From assembly GCA_963513935.1 (NCBI GenBank), contig OY740769.1:66732984-66796983 (forward strand): DNA of 64,000 nt, written 5' to 3'. A program made the translations under genes and the position numbers. Positions 46,341 through 62,487 of this stretch are shown here, piece by piece; the first letter of the stretch is position 1; the number at the start of each line of letters is the position of its first letter. Origin of the DNA: Aphrophora alni. Taxonomy: Eukaryota; Arthropoda; Insecta; Hemiptera; Aphrophoridae. The notes under the pieces were generated by a model. That model ran no database searches, was not told where the DNA came from, and was given only the letters and a program-made list of their open reading frames with translations.

Positions 46341-46907
46341 TTCACAAAAAGTTTAGGTTACTTGTTAAAATCTACTTCAATGTTGTTAAAAGTAGCGAAG
46401 AAATTAGTTTTTTCGTTGTAAAGTAATTAAATTTGATTGTATCTTGATGAAATTTTCACCAAATGTGTACAAATATTAATTAATAGATGTGTTAAAATTT
46501 ATTTAAATCTGTTTATTCGTTTAAATATATATATACAAATCATCGTCTATTTTGATATATATTTTTTAAACGAATTGAGAGATTTAAACAAAATTTACCA
46601 CACTTCTTACTAATATATTTATAGACATTTTGTGAAAAAATCATCAAGATATAATAAAATTTTATTGATTTACAACAAAAGAAAAAAACAATTTCTCTTA
46701 ACTAATTAACAAAATTAAATAAAATTTAATAATTATGACAACAAAATATATACGTACATGTTGTGAAAATTTCATCAAGATACAATAAAATTTAATTACT
46801 TTACAACGAAAAAACAAATTTCTTCAAAACAACATTGAAATAAATTTCATAAAATATATAAATAAATTTTCAAATAAATAAAGTAACCTAAACTTTTTGT
46901 GAACTTT
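46341..46907. repeat. inverted repeat with arms of about 130-150 bp and a third internal copy
   Basis: The left arm (46341-46470: CACAAAAAGTTTAGGTTACT ... TGTATCTTGATGAAATTTTC) is the inverse of the right arm (46757-46907: GAAAATTTCATCAAGATACA ... GTAACCTAAACTTTTTGTG). A diverged third copy sits at 46615-46690. Confidence 0.8.
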
Positions 46908-46937
46908 ATTGAAATGCGACGATACGCCTTTTTTAAA

Positions 46938-47832
46938 TCATTTGCATCTCGAAAACCACCAAACGGATTTGAAATATCAAAACATTTTTGAATTCACAAT
47001 TAAATTTTCTATAAACTATCAAAGCTAGACTTCTATAACTATCATATCTAGACTAATAATAATTAAACAATTTACAACCATTTACCGCTACCTGGTTGAA
47101 AATAGTGTCAAATTATAACTTGTATAGGCCTAGTCTATTTATTTATAGATTTTGTTAAAATTTTCAGGAAATGTTCTATATGACTATATCAAAATCATAC
47201 AAAAATTTGAAAATGATATATACATAATGTTTTGATTTATGAACGTGTATAGCAAAAATGTAAACGATTTCTAAATATGGCTATTTTTATTGGTTTATTA
47301 GGCTACATACGTTTATTAATCGCTGTAGTTATATTCTGATATACCAAATTATATAAAATGAATAGAATTGTGAATTCAATTTCTTTTAGATAATTAACAT
47401 CCGTTTAACGGTTCTCGAAATAAACACAATTTAGTAAACCAACGTATTCTGTTTTGATTTTCGTACAGAGAGTATACAAATTGGGTACGCGATAGTACAA
47501 AAACGCTTATATATCGAAAACTAATTATCGGAAGTTATTTTTTAAAACGGATTTGGATTCCTCATAAAATATACTATAAATTTTAAATTTTATGTTTTTA
47601 TGTACGGACAATTATAGTTTAACTTTTTTGAATTAATTTACGCCAATGTATATTTAAAACGAATTATATACAATTCATCATGGTTTTTAATACAAATTAA
47701 CCTAACAACCAGTAGCCTACTAATAAAGATTTTATAGAAAATTTTATTGTGAATTCAAATATTTTTTCAAAACAAAAATCCATCAAACGGTTAAAAATAT
47801 ATATAAATAATGTTGAGTAGCCTACGTTACCG
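46938..47832 (+). repeat. complex repeat block, copy 1
   Basis: Contains one reverse motif (46938-47020) and two forward motifs (47350-47440, 47730-47820) of a recurring unit of about 85 bp centred on TTAATTGTGAATTCAA and ATCCGTT...CGGTTCTCGAAA. The section 47062-47832 is repeated at 49735-50500, about 2.67 kb away. Confidence 0.8.
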
Positions 47833-48044
47833 AATACCCCAACATCCCGAACTTGAATTTAATTTCACGACATATAGGCCTACCATTGTTTCATTATGTA
47901 GCCTTTGTTCATAATAATTATATATTATGTGTAAATAATGAAATTATCATTACCAGGTATGGTCAGTGATTATAACTACATGTTTCTAGTAATAACTTTA
48001 AAAATTTTAAAAGAAAATATACCAAGAATTTAATTTAATTTTTA

Positions 48045-49030
48045 GAAAATGTGGCCAAATATATTCAATAATTGACGTTTTATTTTATTTGTTGGTATAT
48101 CTAATTCGGGAATATTTTTGTGGCTGATATTTGAGTGAATTGGCACTTGCTTTGTCGTTGGCAAGCCGTAACCGTGTTTGGGAATTGACACCAAACTTTT
48201 GTTGCAATATCTCCATGTTAGGTTAGATATCTGTGTATTTATCGTTTTTGTTGATAAGATGTTCACCAAAAGAAGAGTTTGTATATGAAGTCCTCTTAGG
48301 GAAGTGTTCCTTAAAACTTTTGTTGAAAGAGCGGGCAGTCTGTCCTATATAAAAATTCGGACATTCATTACTGTAGGCCTACAACAAGTGATATTGTATA
48401 TGGCAGTCTTATCGTGTTTGTCATTATGTATGTCTTTTTTTGGGTTATTTAAAAAATAGTATAGTTTGTTTGAGGTATTGAAAGCAACGGTTACGCTCTC
48501 TTTAGCCAGTCTACGTTTTGGAGTATGACTCAATGCTGATCCATATTCTGTGGAGACGTAAGTTTGCTTTTTCTTTTTAATAATGGGTTTCTTATTTGTA
48601 TGTTACCTGATGAGTTGGTCGATATCTGAGTTCTTGTACCAATTGTATACTGCTATGGGTTTAATTATTTTTACTTCCTGTTTATACTTCTCCTTGTCTA
48701 GAGGTACTGAGGCTAGCCTGTTAACGAAATTATTGTAAGCTGCCATTTTTATATGACATGGATGATGGGAAGAAGCGTGTATAGTCTGGTTTGTTGTGGT
48801 AGGTTTTCTATAGATGTTGAACTTAACACTATTGTTTATTTTTGAAATTGATAGGTCTAAAAAGTTTAAATTGTTATTTGTTTCCACTTCAACCGTGAAT
48901 TGGAGTTTTGGATGCATTGTGTTTACGAAGTTAATCAGAGTTTTTAATTATCTATTGTTGCCATAGAAAAGTACTATAGTATCGTCTACATACTATCTGA
49001 AGACTATTTTTGGCCTATTTTGATTCATTT
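48045..49030 (-). pseudogene. Penelope-like element relic: reverse transcriptase end and GIY-YIG endonuclease
   Basis: Read on the minus strand, YVDDTIVLFYGNN (about 48992-48955) is the catalytic Asp-Asp motif of reverse transcriptase. After a stop comes LNFLDLSISKINNSVKFNIY then RKPTTTNQTIHASSHHPCH and KMAAYNNFVNRLASVPLD, the pattern typical of Penelope-like elements (xFLDLxI...YRKPTxTxxxI...HPxxxKxAA...R). Further on, KTAIYNITC and then ECPNFYIGQTARSFNKSFK (about 48392-48310) is the GIY-YIG endonuclease. Between ITC and ECP an out-of-frame insertion of about 14 bases contains TGTAGGCCTACA. Multiple breaks make this inactive. Confidence 0.87.
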
Positions 49031-49264
49031 CCGACCAGAGATGTTTGTTTTAGATTTGTCCTTCCAGCAGAATTTTGTCCTTCCTTACTTCCATAGACAG
49101 ACGAATCTCGCAACAGTTTTTCTGTCGAATCAACGAGCGCTGAAAAAACAGTTTTTTTTAGCTGTATACGACACCGGTCTGTATTGCGGTCGGCGTTTTG
49201 TACATATCATAGGACCGCTACTTATTATTTTTTTCAAACTCTTAAGAAGTTTGATAACGAATTT

Positions 49265-50833
49265 TCGTTATAATGATTATATTAAATAAAGATTTTATTA
49301 AAATTTTCAGGAAATGTTATATATGACTATATAAAAATCATACAACAATTTGAAAATGATATATACATTTTTTTTTTGATTTATGAACGTTTATAGCAAA
49401 ATAGTAACCGATTTCTAAATACTGCTATTATTATTGGTTTATTACATACGTTTATTAATCGCTGTAGTAATATGATATACCAATTTATAGAAAATTTAAT
49501 TGTGAATTCAATTTTCTTTAGATAATTAACATCCATTCTACGGTTCTCGAAATAAACACAATTTAGTAAACCCGTGTACATTAGCGTTTGAATTTTATTG
49601 AAATGCAATGACACGCCTTTATTAAATCATTTGTATCTCGAAAACTACCGAACGGATTTGAAATATCAAAAAAATTTTGAATTCACAATTAAATTTTCTA
49701 TAAACTATCAGATCTGTGCTAATAGTATAATTATAATTAAACAATTTACAACAGTTTACATCTATCGGTTTGGTTGAAAATAGCGTCAAATTATAACTTG
49801 TATAGGTCTAGTCTTTTTATTTATAGATTTTGTTAACATTTTCAGGAAATATTCTATATGACTATATAAAAAACCTACAAAAATTTGAAAATGATATATA
49901 CAATGTTTTTTGATTTATGAACGTTAATAGTAATCGCTCAAAATTATAAACGATTTCTAAATACTGCTATGTTTATTGGTTTATTACTCACGTTTATTAA
50001 TCTCTTTGATAATATTCTGATATACCAATTTATAGAAAATTTAATTGTGAATTCAATTTTCTTTAGGTAATTAACATCCGTTCCACGGCTCTAGAAATAA
50101 ACACAATTTAGTAAACCAGCGTACTCGGTTTTGATTTTCGTACAGTGAGTATAAAAATTGGGCAGGCGATAGTACAAAAACGCTTATATATCGAAAACTA
50201 ATTATCGGAAGTTATTTTTTAAAACGGATTCGGATTCCTCATAAAATTTACTATAAATTGTCAGTCTTATGTTTTTATGTATGGACAATTATAGTTTAGC
50301 TATTTGAATTAATTTACGCCAATGTATACTTAAAACGAATTATATACAATTTATCGTGGTTTTTAATACAAATTAACCTAACAACAAGTAGCCTACTCAT
50401 AATGATTTTATAGATAATTTTATTGTGAATTCAAATATTTTTTCAAAACAAAAATCCATCAAACGGTTAAAAATATATATCAATTTTTGTTGAGTACGTT
50501 ACGCGCTTATTAGTACTTGATCAGCTGTTAATTGTATGCTGTATTTCTGATAGAAAAGTATGGACAATACTGCTATTTTTGTTGGTTTATTAATCGCTGT
50601 AGTAATATTCTGATACACCAATTTATAGACAATTTAATTGTGAATTCAAATTTCTTTAGATAGTTAACATCCGTTCAACAGTTCCCAAAATATACACAAT
50701 TTAAAAACCCGCGTACATTAGCGTTTGCATTTTATTGAAATGCGATGACACGACTTTATTAAATCATTTGTATCTCGAAAACCACTGAACGGATTTGAAA
50801 TATCAAAACATTTTTGAATTCACAATTAAATTC
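49265..50833 (+). repeat. complex repeat block, copy 2 and near-palindromic units
   Basis: Holds forward motifs at 49482-49570, 50028-50118, 50407-50480 and 50620-50708, and reverse motifs at 49625-49708 and 50761-50833. A forward motif, a spacer of about 55 bases (GTACATTAGCGTTTG... ATGACACG) and a reverse motif form the same near-palindrome twice (49482-49708 and 50620-50833). Confidence 0.8.
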
Positions 50834-50839
50834 CATCAA

Positions 50840-53230
<2,391 letters not shown>

Positions 53231-53772
53231 AATAAGTAGTAATAAATTCTGTCTTACCTTAATAATTGCATGTAGGCGAAATAGAACTCAAAACATCTTC
53301 ACAACAAACTGTATTAGAAAATATAGAATAAACATGTGTTGAATAATATAGACAGTCACATATTTGAAGGATCAAGCAAGAGACTGAAATCAGCTCGCAC
53401 GTGTATGACAAAAATGAAACATAAGCAGACACTTATCTAGGTAGAAGGCGGAAACCGATGCTTACGACTTGGCAACGACGTAGGAGCCTAAACATCCTTA
53501 TCGCTGATGATAATATTCGCTTCGGATGCTAAATGTAACTGTTATAAACAGGATGTAGAATATCCTCAGCTTGAAAGGAGTTAAAAATGATATGTCAGTG
53601 CACGTAAAAAAAACGGATTTTAATTTTGGAAATTTTAAGAAATAAATATAAAAACATAGGGTGTAATACTAACATTTAGATATATACTCCACACAAACAC
53701 AAATATACTCTTCAATTAAAGAAAGTGTCAAATGTACGTTTTTTGAAAGGAGGGCAAATTGTTAGCGGGATG

Positions 53773-53774
<2 letters not shown>
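53231..53774. other. unassigned DNA
   Basis: No gene supported. Confidence 0.4.

Positions 53775-53836
<62 letters not shown>
53775..53836. repeat. (TA)n(CA)n compound microsatellite
   Basis: About 23 TA followed by about 8 CA. Confidence 0.97.
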
Positions 53837-54437
53837 AGAGTTAGCTTTTATTAAATATAATTCACGTAGGTCTATGTGTTTTCCTTTTCCCGATAATTAA
53901 TGGTTATTGGAAGACATCTATAAAAGATCTAAAAGTTTTAAAGCTAAAATTAGGTTGGATACAATTATTTTAAACAAACATTTAGAAGATTGTTTTTTTT
54001 TTCCAAATAGATGTAGTATGGTAATAACCGTTGGATTATACTCGATTAATTTATTTGTTATATGTTCACTGATTCCGAGAAAAATAAACTATAGATACAA
54101 CATTAGTGTTTTTTTTTTTTTTTTAAATTATAGTACGTATTAAATTATATACTATATATATATATATATATAGTAATTGTCCAGTTAAATTTTTTTGATA
54201 TCCTTTACTTTGATATATTCAAAATTTCCTCTTTCTCTGTGAAAGACAAAGAAATTTTTACATATTGGTTTCATTGCAATATATGAAATTCGTAATTGGC
54301 TATATTTCTGTTCTCCATCTTCGTTCCATGAGATTTAAAATTGTTTAGTAATGATGGATGAATAATATTAATGTGGTTTATCAGGACAGTTACTATCATT
54401 TCTGTATAAATAGAGATAGACGATATTAACGAGTGTT

Positions 54438-54479
54438 TTGATAATGAGAGTTCATCAGTAACACCAAAACTCTCGAAAC
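54438..54479 (+). other. hammerhead-like motif
   Basis: TTGATAAT, a 7-bp stem GAGAGTT...AACTCTC with a loop of about 15 bases, then GAAAC. First core base is T in place of C and the G of TGATGA is A, so it is likely inactive. Confidence 0.35.
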
Positions 54480-56615
54480 ATCAGTAATTATTTGCTTTTA
54501 GTGCACAAATGATGCCAGATGTCTGTAGAAACCATATTCTCAGTAATAATAATTAATGTACTATATGAATAATAAGATTCTCACTATTACATTAAATAGT
54601 ATATTTAAAATGAACAAGTTCTTAATATTCTGGAGGGAAACAAAATGCCGCTAATTTACCAACGTCTTGGAGCTCGAGCTGTGTCTTTGGATACTTCGGT
54701 TTTAAACATTCATTAAACTTATCATTTCATTTGTTTGCTGGTTACTAGACTAGGAATCTTCTCATTTTAGTAAAGTTCTCGATAATCGAACATTTTGTTT
54801 TTGTTTTAACGTGTTCTTTGAAACATACTGAAATAAATTCTGACTACCCAGTAACACCATAAAAAAAATATTTAAAAAATGAGAAAGTGGCGCTCTATAA
54901 ATTGTTTTTCCAAAATTATAATTACTTATCGAAAAAATAGTTGTATTCGAAAAAAAACTATCTTTTTAATTTCTCTCATGTACGTAAAAAAAAGAAAATA
55001 TATATGTGCTGGGTCAAACAATCGGTGTCGTGTTTTTGCGGTTCACCTGTGTTGAAAAAAGTTTTTTGGAATGATGTTCTGTGTAGTGATACGACCCAAA
55101 CGCGTGATTCTAAAAATCAGTTTTAACGTCAAAAAGGCCGATTTATTGTCCTTTAAATATCTAAAAACACGTATTGATCGCCGGTTTGAGAGTTATCGTT
55201 AAAAAAAAATCGGCCATGGGGTGGATAAAAGATTTTATTTCTTTTCTACCGATTTCAAATTTTAATGAAATGGGAAGATGATGATCCAAACCACCCTTGT
55301 GAAAATCTTAAGTAAAAAATATTAAGATTCAGGAATGGTCCAGGGTTCATTTTCATTTTTTGACCGACAACTACTCAACTGACATTCTTTGTGGAGAATC
55401 ATTTTGATTTGGGTTTGGGGATTGATGCCGTTAGAGACTTCCAGTTTTCGCCACAATGTCCACAGGCGCTTTAAATGTACGGATACAACATTTTATTGCT
55501 GGAATTGTTCAATGGACTCGTAGTGAACACACTGAAAAATTTACAATAAAACTTTACTAAATAATTATGATTAAACAATTAACCTGTGCATTTTTTAATG
55601 GCTAAGTATACATCTTTTGGGACAGGACTCTCTTTTCCTTATTATTGTTCCTAAAGTTATCTTTACTCTCTTGATATTTAACAAGATATTTTGTAATGGG
55701 AAAAAGTTATTAACAAAAACGTGAATTGACCATTTTTGTTATTTCAGATATTGCACCACAAACTAGGTTAACCGATTGTCAGATAAAGTTTTTATATATT
55801 TAAAAGATCATGTTGACAAAAATTTAGTTTCTAGAAAACTTTACCAGAACACAATTATTTTTCTAAGCGGTTTGCCTAAGGAATCTATTCTTGACGGAGC
55901 GATCACTCCAGTCTAAACACAATTATAGACTGGCGTTGTACAAAGGTACAAGAAAACTATTACATACTGTCAAGATTAATTTACAAATATTCAATTGTTA
56001 ATATCAATCTTCTCCGATTATTAGCAAAAGCTCCCTTACGTAAAAAAAAAAGCAGTTTTAGGAAAACGAAATATAATGACTTGTTTTTAGGAACAACAAA
56101 TAAAAAGTTACTCTCGAATAACTGTTTAAACATCCAACATTAAAAAATTTACTGGCAGATTATTTATGTTAAAGAATAACTGCGTTTCTATTTCAACAAA
56201 AAACAATAAATACAATAAAATATATTTTAAATAAAATTTGAACACAATTATTTCTTACAAATACGTTTATTAAATCAAACACGTTTCAATGATAGTTTCA
56301 CCGAACAACCTCTTTATTGCCTTCTGGAGGCGCCAAGTAAAACAAATTTGAAACCTGAAATTTAAAAAAAAATTAACACTTTACAGCTTTTAAATGAAAC
56401 ATTTTTCTCTAAAGCATAAAGAAATAGTGTTTAAAACAAAAACGTAACAATGGTCACTTGTTGACAAACTTTTTGCTTCTAGTAATTTTAGTAAAGGTTT
56501 AACTTGAGTGAAAATGTGTTATTATTATTCTACGACTGAAACATTTGTTTTAAAAAATAACTTGCCACATCTATCACTTTGTTTCTCGTCGTAAACTGAT
56601 TGAACTAATCGCGTC

Positions 56616-56644
56616 GATTCGTTGAAGACGGTCGACTTCTTCAG
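56616..56644 (-). other. hammerhead-like motif, minus strand
   Basis: CTGAAGA followed by AGTCGACCGTCTTCAA and CGAATC. The expected CGAAAC has one change. Confidence 0.3.
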
Positions 56645-56776
56645 GGGAAGTACTTAATACATTAATCAAAACCTATTTATTTACATACACTAAACATGAA
56701 TATCAGAGTAAAAATCTTCGTATTATTGTTTTAAATATAACAAAACATTACGTCCTGCCACATTCTCCCACGACCC

Positions 56777-56806
56777 GTGATAAATGTCCGATTGTGGTCG
56801 GCGAAA
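56777..56806 (+). other. hammerhead-like motif, plus strand
   Basis: GTGATAAATGT, stem CCGA...TCGG, then CGAAAC. It lies 130 bases from an opposite-facing motif, as in an inverted pair of Penelope-type ends. Confidence 0.3.
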
Positions 56807-58524
56807 CGACGCTAAAAATATATCACTACGACGATTTACTATCAAAATTAAGTTATAGTATTAATAGTCGATGGAAATGTAAATAGACTATTCTATAATT
56901 ATAATTTTATTATAATAAATCTATTTATATAATTAAAACCTTGCTTTTTAATCTTTTTAAGATAGACCGATTAGTGCAAGTTACTATCGGACAAAGCCCA
57001 AATTGTTTTCTACCATTACACAAAAATTGTTATAACTTTTATTTGTTGAAAGATTTTTTGTTATTATTTTCCCTAAATAATGTAATGATTACTAGAAGTA
57101 AATATACTCCTTATTCTTAGGCCTATAATCTTGTATTTTTTAAATTTATATATTTTACTGTTGAAACCATAAAACCTTCATAATACTACAATATCACACA
57201 TCGATTTTGCTGATAGATTCTCACAGACATAGGGTTCAACGAGGTGTTAATTTAATTGAAATTATTAACACGTTTTTATTACCATTGATTTCATTTGAAA
57301 AAAATAACATAGAAAAAACAAAGATACGATAATCGGTTAAGATCATATTGCGTAATTTTTTATCAGAGTTAAGAGGAAATTAACCTAAAATAATGGGAAA
57401 TTTAACCTACATCTTTCCTTTCTTCCATAGGTTTTCTGTTTTTATTTGCCTAGCTAGTATGAAGATAGACTTTAAACAAGAATTAAATCAAATTTTGAGT
57501 AATGTGTGAGGTGATATTATATTAAAGACAATTTTTATAGGTTATTCGTTAAATTAGCATAACTTATAATATTAATAAATCATTCAGGTTACTCACGTTA
57601 TTAAAAATGAAATCGGGAACAACAAAAAAAAGATGCTGTGCAGAATATGTGCTGGAGCTTTATTTTCTTCCATTTTCCCAATCCAGGTAAAATAGAGACC
57701 TGTTGTAAAAGAGTTGACAATGAATAAATTGCACCGTTCCACAAGTTTTTATCGATTATTGACTAACGTTGATTTGTTTAACTAATACTAGCTTACTTTA
57801 CCGATAAGATAACCGTTTCAAGAGTGTTATGAGGGGAGGGGAATAAAATCTAATTCTTAAAATTTGAGTACATTCCAATAGATATTTTATCGCCCAGATT
57901 ATCTTCATAGAATTCTAAGATGTTAAACAATATAATACGTCAGCGATTTCTTTCCAAGTAAGGCCTAACCTAAATCATTTTAGTTGTAATTTAAACATTT
58001 AAAAAAAGTTTTAGTATACTTTAAAATAGTATAGTAATCAGAGACAAAATACCCTGAAAATGTTAAGTTAATTCCTTAATGGCTAATTTTTTCAGTAAGA
58101 GTAGAGTTTTGGGTTGCAGAATACGTTTAAAAAAAGTTCTGTAAATTAGGTTTGGGGGGAAAAAAAGTAATTTGAATATTGAAAAATGTACTTATTTCTA
58201 GATTTTTGTAATTATTGCCATAAATATGAGGGATTCGAAAAAAAATTTAAGAGAGCAAAAAGAAAGATAATTAAATATTCAATAAGAAACATGTATTGTA
58301 TTTTTTAATTTTTTTAATTTATTTATGTTTATTTTTCATAATCCCATTTGAAACAATGAGTAAAGACAGTGGTGAAATGACTAATCTTGCTTGTACATCA
58401 AAGAAGTAAAATTTTATTGAAAATTTAAAATATATGTACATTAATAATTAGAAATTTGTAATACAAAATGTTTTCCTAATCAAAAATTTTCTTCTTCACT
58501 CATGCTAACGAAAGTTACTATTTC

Positions 58525-58850
58525 CAACTAATTTTATAAGAAAAAATAATTGTAATTGACAAATACAAGGTATTCGAAAACTTAATCAACGGGTTACCCC
58601 AAACTACAATTTTAATTTGCCATTCCTTGAAAAATTAATCAGGAGACTATTTGTATACTGCAGGGTACATTCACATATTCTAACATACTATGTTCAACTA
58701 ATTTTGTAAGAAAAAACAAGAAAAATCACGTAATAAAAGTTATAGAAAATGAACCAAAGGGTTATCCCAAACTACAATTTAAGGTGAGCTATTTATTGAA
58801 AAAGTGGTTGGAAGACTATTTAAATTTTTGAGGGGAACATAATGTATGTA
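58525..58850 (+). repeat. 169-bp direct duplication, two copies
   Basis: CAACTAATTTT(A/G)TAAGAAAAAA at 58525 and 58694, each followed by GGGTTA(C/T)CCCAAACTACAAT and, about 50-60 bases on, AGACTATTT. Moderately diverged. Confidence 0.8.
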
Positions 58851-59079
58851 GGCGCTGGAAAATCTTTTTTGTTCAAAAATAAAATATAACACCAAAACTA
58901 TTCTACTCTGCAGTCATTCACACACACTCAATGAACACTATAGTCATCATTGCCATGATCTCTTTACTCATTTATAGAATGAAGAGTGTTTTGTTTCACT
59001 TTTGAGTGTCTCTTTTGAGTGTTTGTTGCACTTTTAATACTAAATAAATTTTTATCACAGACGCAAAATTTTATAAACT

Positions 59080-59260
59080 CGCCGAATACACGGTAAACAT
59101 TCCCACGTGCAACGGTTCGTAACTGTCGTCCGCAGACACGTGTTGTGCGCGCATCACCTGTGCTCCGTATGTACAGCTCTGGTCCCCTTGTAATTCCAGG
59201 AGTTTTCCACTTGGATATCTCAATGTACAGAGGTCCAAGGAAGTTTCCAATGCCCTTTCA
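59080..59260 (-). other. CpG-bearing island, possible exon or promoter
   Basis: Less AT-rich than its surroundings with several CpG and two CACGTG-like sites. Minus-strand frames are open, for example LYIEISKWKTPGITRGPELY then IRST before a donor-like ACAG|GTGATG, or CTLRYPSGKLLELQGDQSCT in another frame. Two frames being open lowers confidence. Not recognised. Confidence 0.25.
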
Positions 59261-61084
59261 ATTCCAACCTCTTATATATGTTGGACACGACATGTTTTAC
59301 TGAAAATAACTTATAAAACAGCATTATCACCAGTTTCTCACAATGTACTTAGGTTGTCACCTCAATATAAACTACATACAGTACAACCAAATCTAGCAGA
59401 ATTGTAAAATCCAGTTCAAAGGATGAACCTTTAACTTTTTATGTGTAAAGAAGTATATTTAAGTAGCTTAAATGGTGTTTTTTAGTACTGTGTACGAGTT
59501 TTGTTTTCATAAGATATTCTACATTGTTTCAAATTATAAACCCTTAACAATATGTGTACAGAGAAAGTAATTATTTAGATTTAGATAACTATTATTTGTT
59601 TAATTTTGTAAATCTTGATATTAAAAGGTTTTCAAAGGTTTCTACCCTCGCCATTTATGTTTAAAATATGATTTACATTCATGCAAGTAAAGTTTAAATC
59701 ATAAATTTCAATCTATTTTCTTTTTACAAGATTTTATATATAATTTACAGAGCCTAAATATGTCCGCGCTTATTCAACCTATAGAGATGGGGATTGTGTC
59801 ATTGGAAAGCTTATTGTCTGAGGATCAATAGTATAAATAATATATAGATTATAGAACGTTAATCGAGTGACAACCCACGGTCACAAGGGCATTTGAATGA
59901 AGCAGGAGCTAGGTAGTTATGCGCTAAATGTTAAATGTTTTTCAATATGCACAGGAAATGTTTTTCCTTCAAGAACGAATTTGATACATTGTAATATGAT
60001 TACAACAAAAACCAAAAAATGTACACAACTTACAGTTAGATATCAGTTTTTATTTCGAATTAGTATAATATGAAATATGATAAATATATATTTAATGTGT
60101 AAACATTGATAAAGGTACATCTGTTATTTACTCTTAAAATCTACTTCGTTTAGTGATTTTCCACAAATGGTGTATTTATCCTGTCCTTGGGCAGACAACA
60201 CCCCTTAGTTGTAGACAATAACTACTAACTCCATAGTTTTTTTCTGACTAAAGGAGGACAGAGGAATTAATTTGATTAAAAAGTTTTTTAACGGTTTTTA
60301 TTATTAGAATTGGGCAAAAGGACAAAACAATTGTGTAATTAAATCAAAACAGATCTATAAATATTTTAATTAAGTTGGAATGTACGAACTAATATATGAA
60401 GGAAAAACAACAAACAATGATTACACAACCTTCCCATATATACAATAACTTATACTGTTTACAACAACGGTCAACTTTAAAAAATATTAAAATTTAGAAT
60501 TTTAGAATTCAATATGAAATTTAGAATTACAATTTTAATATATTTTTAATTATTTTGTTACAGAATTAAAGGGAAGGAAATTTGTATCTATAGCAGAAAC
60601 AATAGATAAGACTTTTTAATATAACGTGTAAATAATTTTACATGTCGTATTTCACTAAAAAAGCTTTAGTAATTTTCGAGATTTGAAACGACAATATTTC
60701 TCTCCACCTCTTCCCACCGAAATCGGATATGAATTTTTCTTCTTCTTATAAAGCTTAATTTTACGGTAAGAATAATAAAGCATAACTCTGTTTAAATGTG
60801 TCCTTCTAAACTAAAGTTAAATTGGACTATAATGATGAGATATGTGACCAGGTGTGCGAAAATCTGTAACAAAAACAAACAATTAGTCAAACTAAAATAA
60901 ACAATAAGAAATATACACAAAAATGATAATTATTAAACAGACCACATGATGCAGTTATCTTTCTATTTAAATTCATCAATATAATTGTTGTTATTGTGTC
61001 CAATGTATGAACGTGAGTGTTCAGCGATAACAATTTAATCTAACGTTTTGTTTTAAAATGGTTAATAAAATGTTCTACAGCGTT

Positions 61085-61262
61085 ATGACAATTTATAGAT
61101 TTTTAAATCGAAAATTTTCTATAATATTGTTCGAAATTTCTGAAAAATATTTAAAATAAGAGAGATTTATTATTATGTTTCTTAAAGGCGAAAGCATTAT
61201 CATGGTTTTTTTAATGTTTTTAGCCCAAGATGGTAGCCGGTCAAACATCGACTTATTTTACA
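61085..61262 (+). repeat. dispersed repeat pair, copy 1
   Basis: Shares AATATTGTTCGAAATTTCTG, AGGCGAAAGCA-like and CCCAAGATGGTAGCC blocks in order with 62488-62662. Confidence 0.8.
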
Positions 61263-62487
61263 ATTTTTCCCTTGATATTGGAACAGATCGTATATAGTCC
61301 ATTTCATCTCTACGAGAATTGTCATACATTTTTTTTTGTTTTTTGTTTGTACCTCATTTTTATTTTATTAAATTTAAGTAAACTGCATTTATTTGTTCCT
61401 AAAATATATAAAAGTAAAAAACTTACTAAATTATAGACAAAAGCCAGAGTTTTTCACCTCTGATCAAAGGATAACGGACATAACACTCAAATTAATTTTG
61501 AGGCCATCCCGGACAATTCAAAGACCTATGGTCACTCTATCAATAGATAGAAAACACTTAATTCTTAATGTAATATTTACTGCCTCCGATTAGTAGAGTG
61601 GTTGGCGTTTTTGCTCCGTAGGGTTCATGCTTATGGACACCAAAGATTTTTAATTTAGTTGTGTCACATTTATATATTCTTCAATATATCCATTTGGTGT
61701 AGCAGTGGAAAAAAATGTTACTGTACTTGTGACACTCCCTCCTCCAGTTACAAATATACACAGATAAAGTCTTTATTAATGTGAACCAAAATACCAGCAA
61801 TTTAAGTATGATAATCTTGAAAAAATAAATATGTAAACTTCATAGAATAAATTAAATATTGAAGTCTTTTTGCGTTTTCATTTTTTTATCTTATTCATAA
61901 AAGTCAATGTATCAATGTATTGCCAGGAGGCCAACCCTTTTCAGCTGGCCGAAGTAAAATTGGTTATACTGTACATTGTTTATTAAATCAACATAATATA
62001 ATTAAATAAATTATATTAAAGCTTTAATATCTTAATTTTATATTATTCATACACAACATCTAATTATATAATATGCCTAAACTTTATAACATTAAATATA
62101 AAATCATTAATCTTCTACTCACAGTTAGCGATAGACCTCTATCTACCGTAATGAACCCACAAATATCATAACCTTCCAACAGAACGTCCACACACTTCGA
62201 AAACAAGCATATCTAAAAACAAACAAAACAAAATAATTTACTAATTCCTCATAAATTCCCAACATCATTGCAAAATTATAGCAAAAAATCATTTTTAATC
62301 ATAGCAAAAAAAAAAATAGAAATGCTAAAATTTAAAATATACACTTTTTTAAAGATTTAAATTACAAATTGAATGGAAAAAAAGTATTTTTGTATTCACA
62401 ACGTTAGTGGTCCAAACCAATTTACCGAACTGCATCTCATTAAATTAAAATAATATTTAGTAAATTGGTTAGAGAAAATTTTGAACA
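61263..62487. other. unassigned AT-rich DNA between the repeat pair
   Basis: No gene supported. The + strand frames at 61230-61593 overlap the repeat and lack family signals. Confidence 0.4.

Larger units (their letters stand above)
53837..58520. other. unassigned AT-rich DNA with hammerhead-like motifs
   Basis: No gene supported. T16 at 54109-54124 and (TA)n at 54152-54173. Motif sites are listed separately. Confidence 0.4.
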
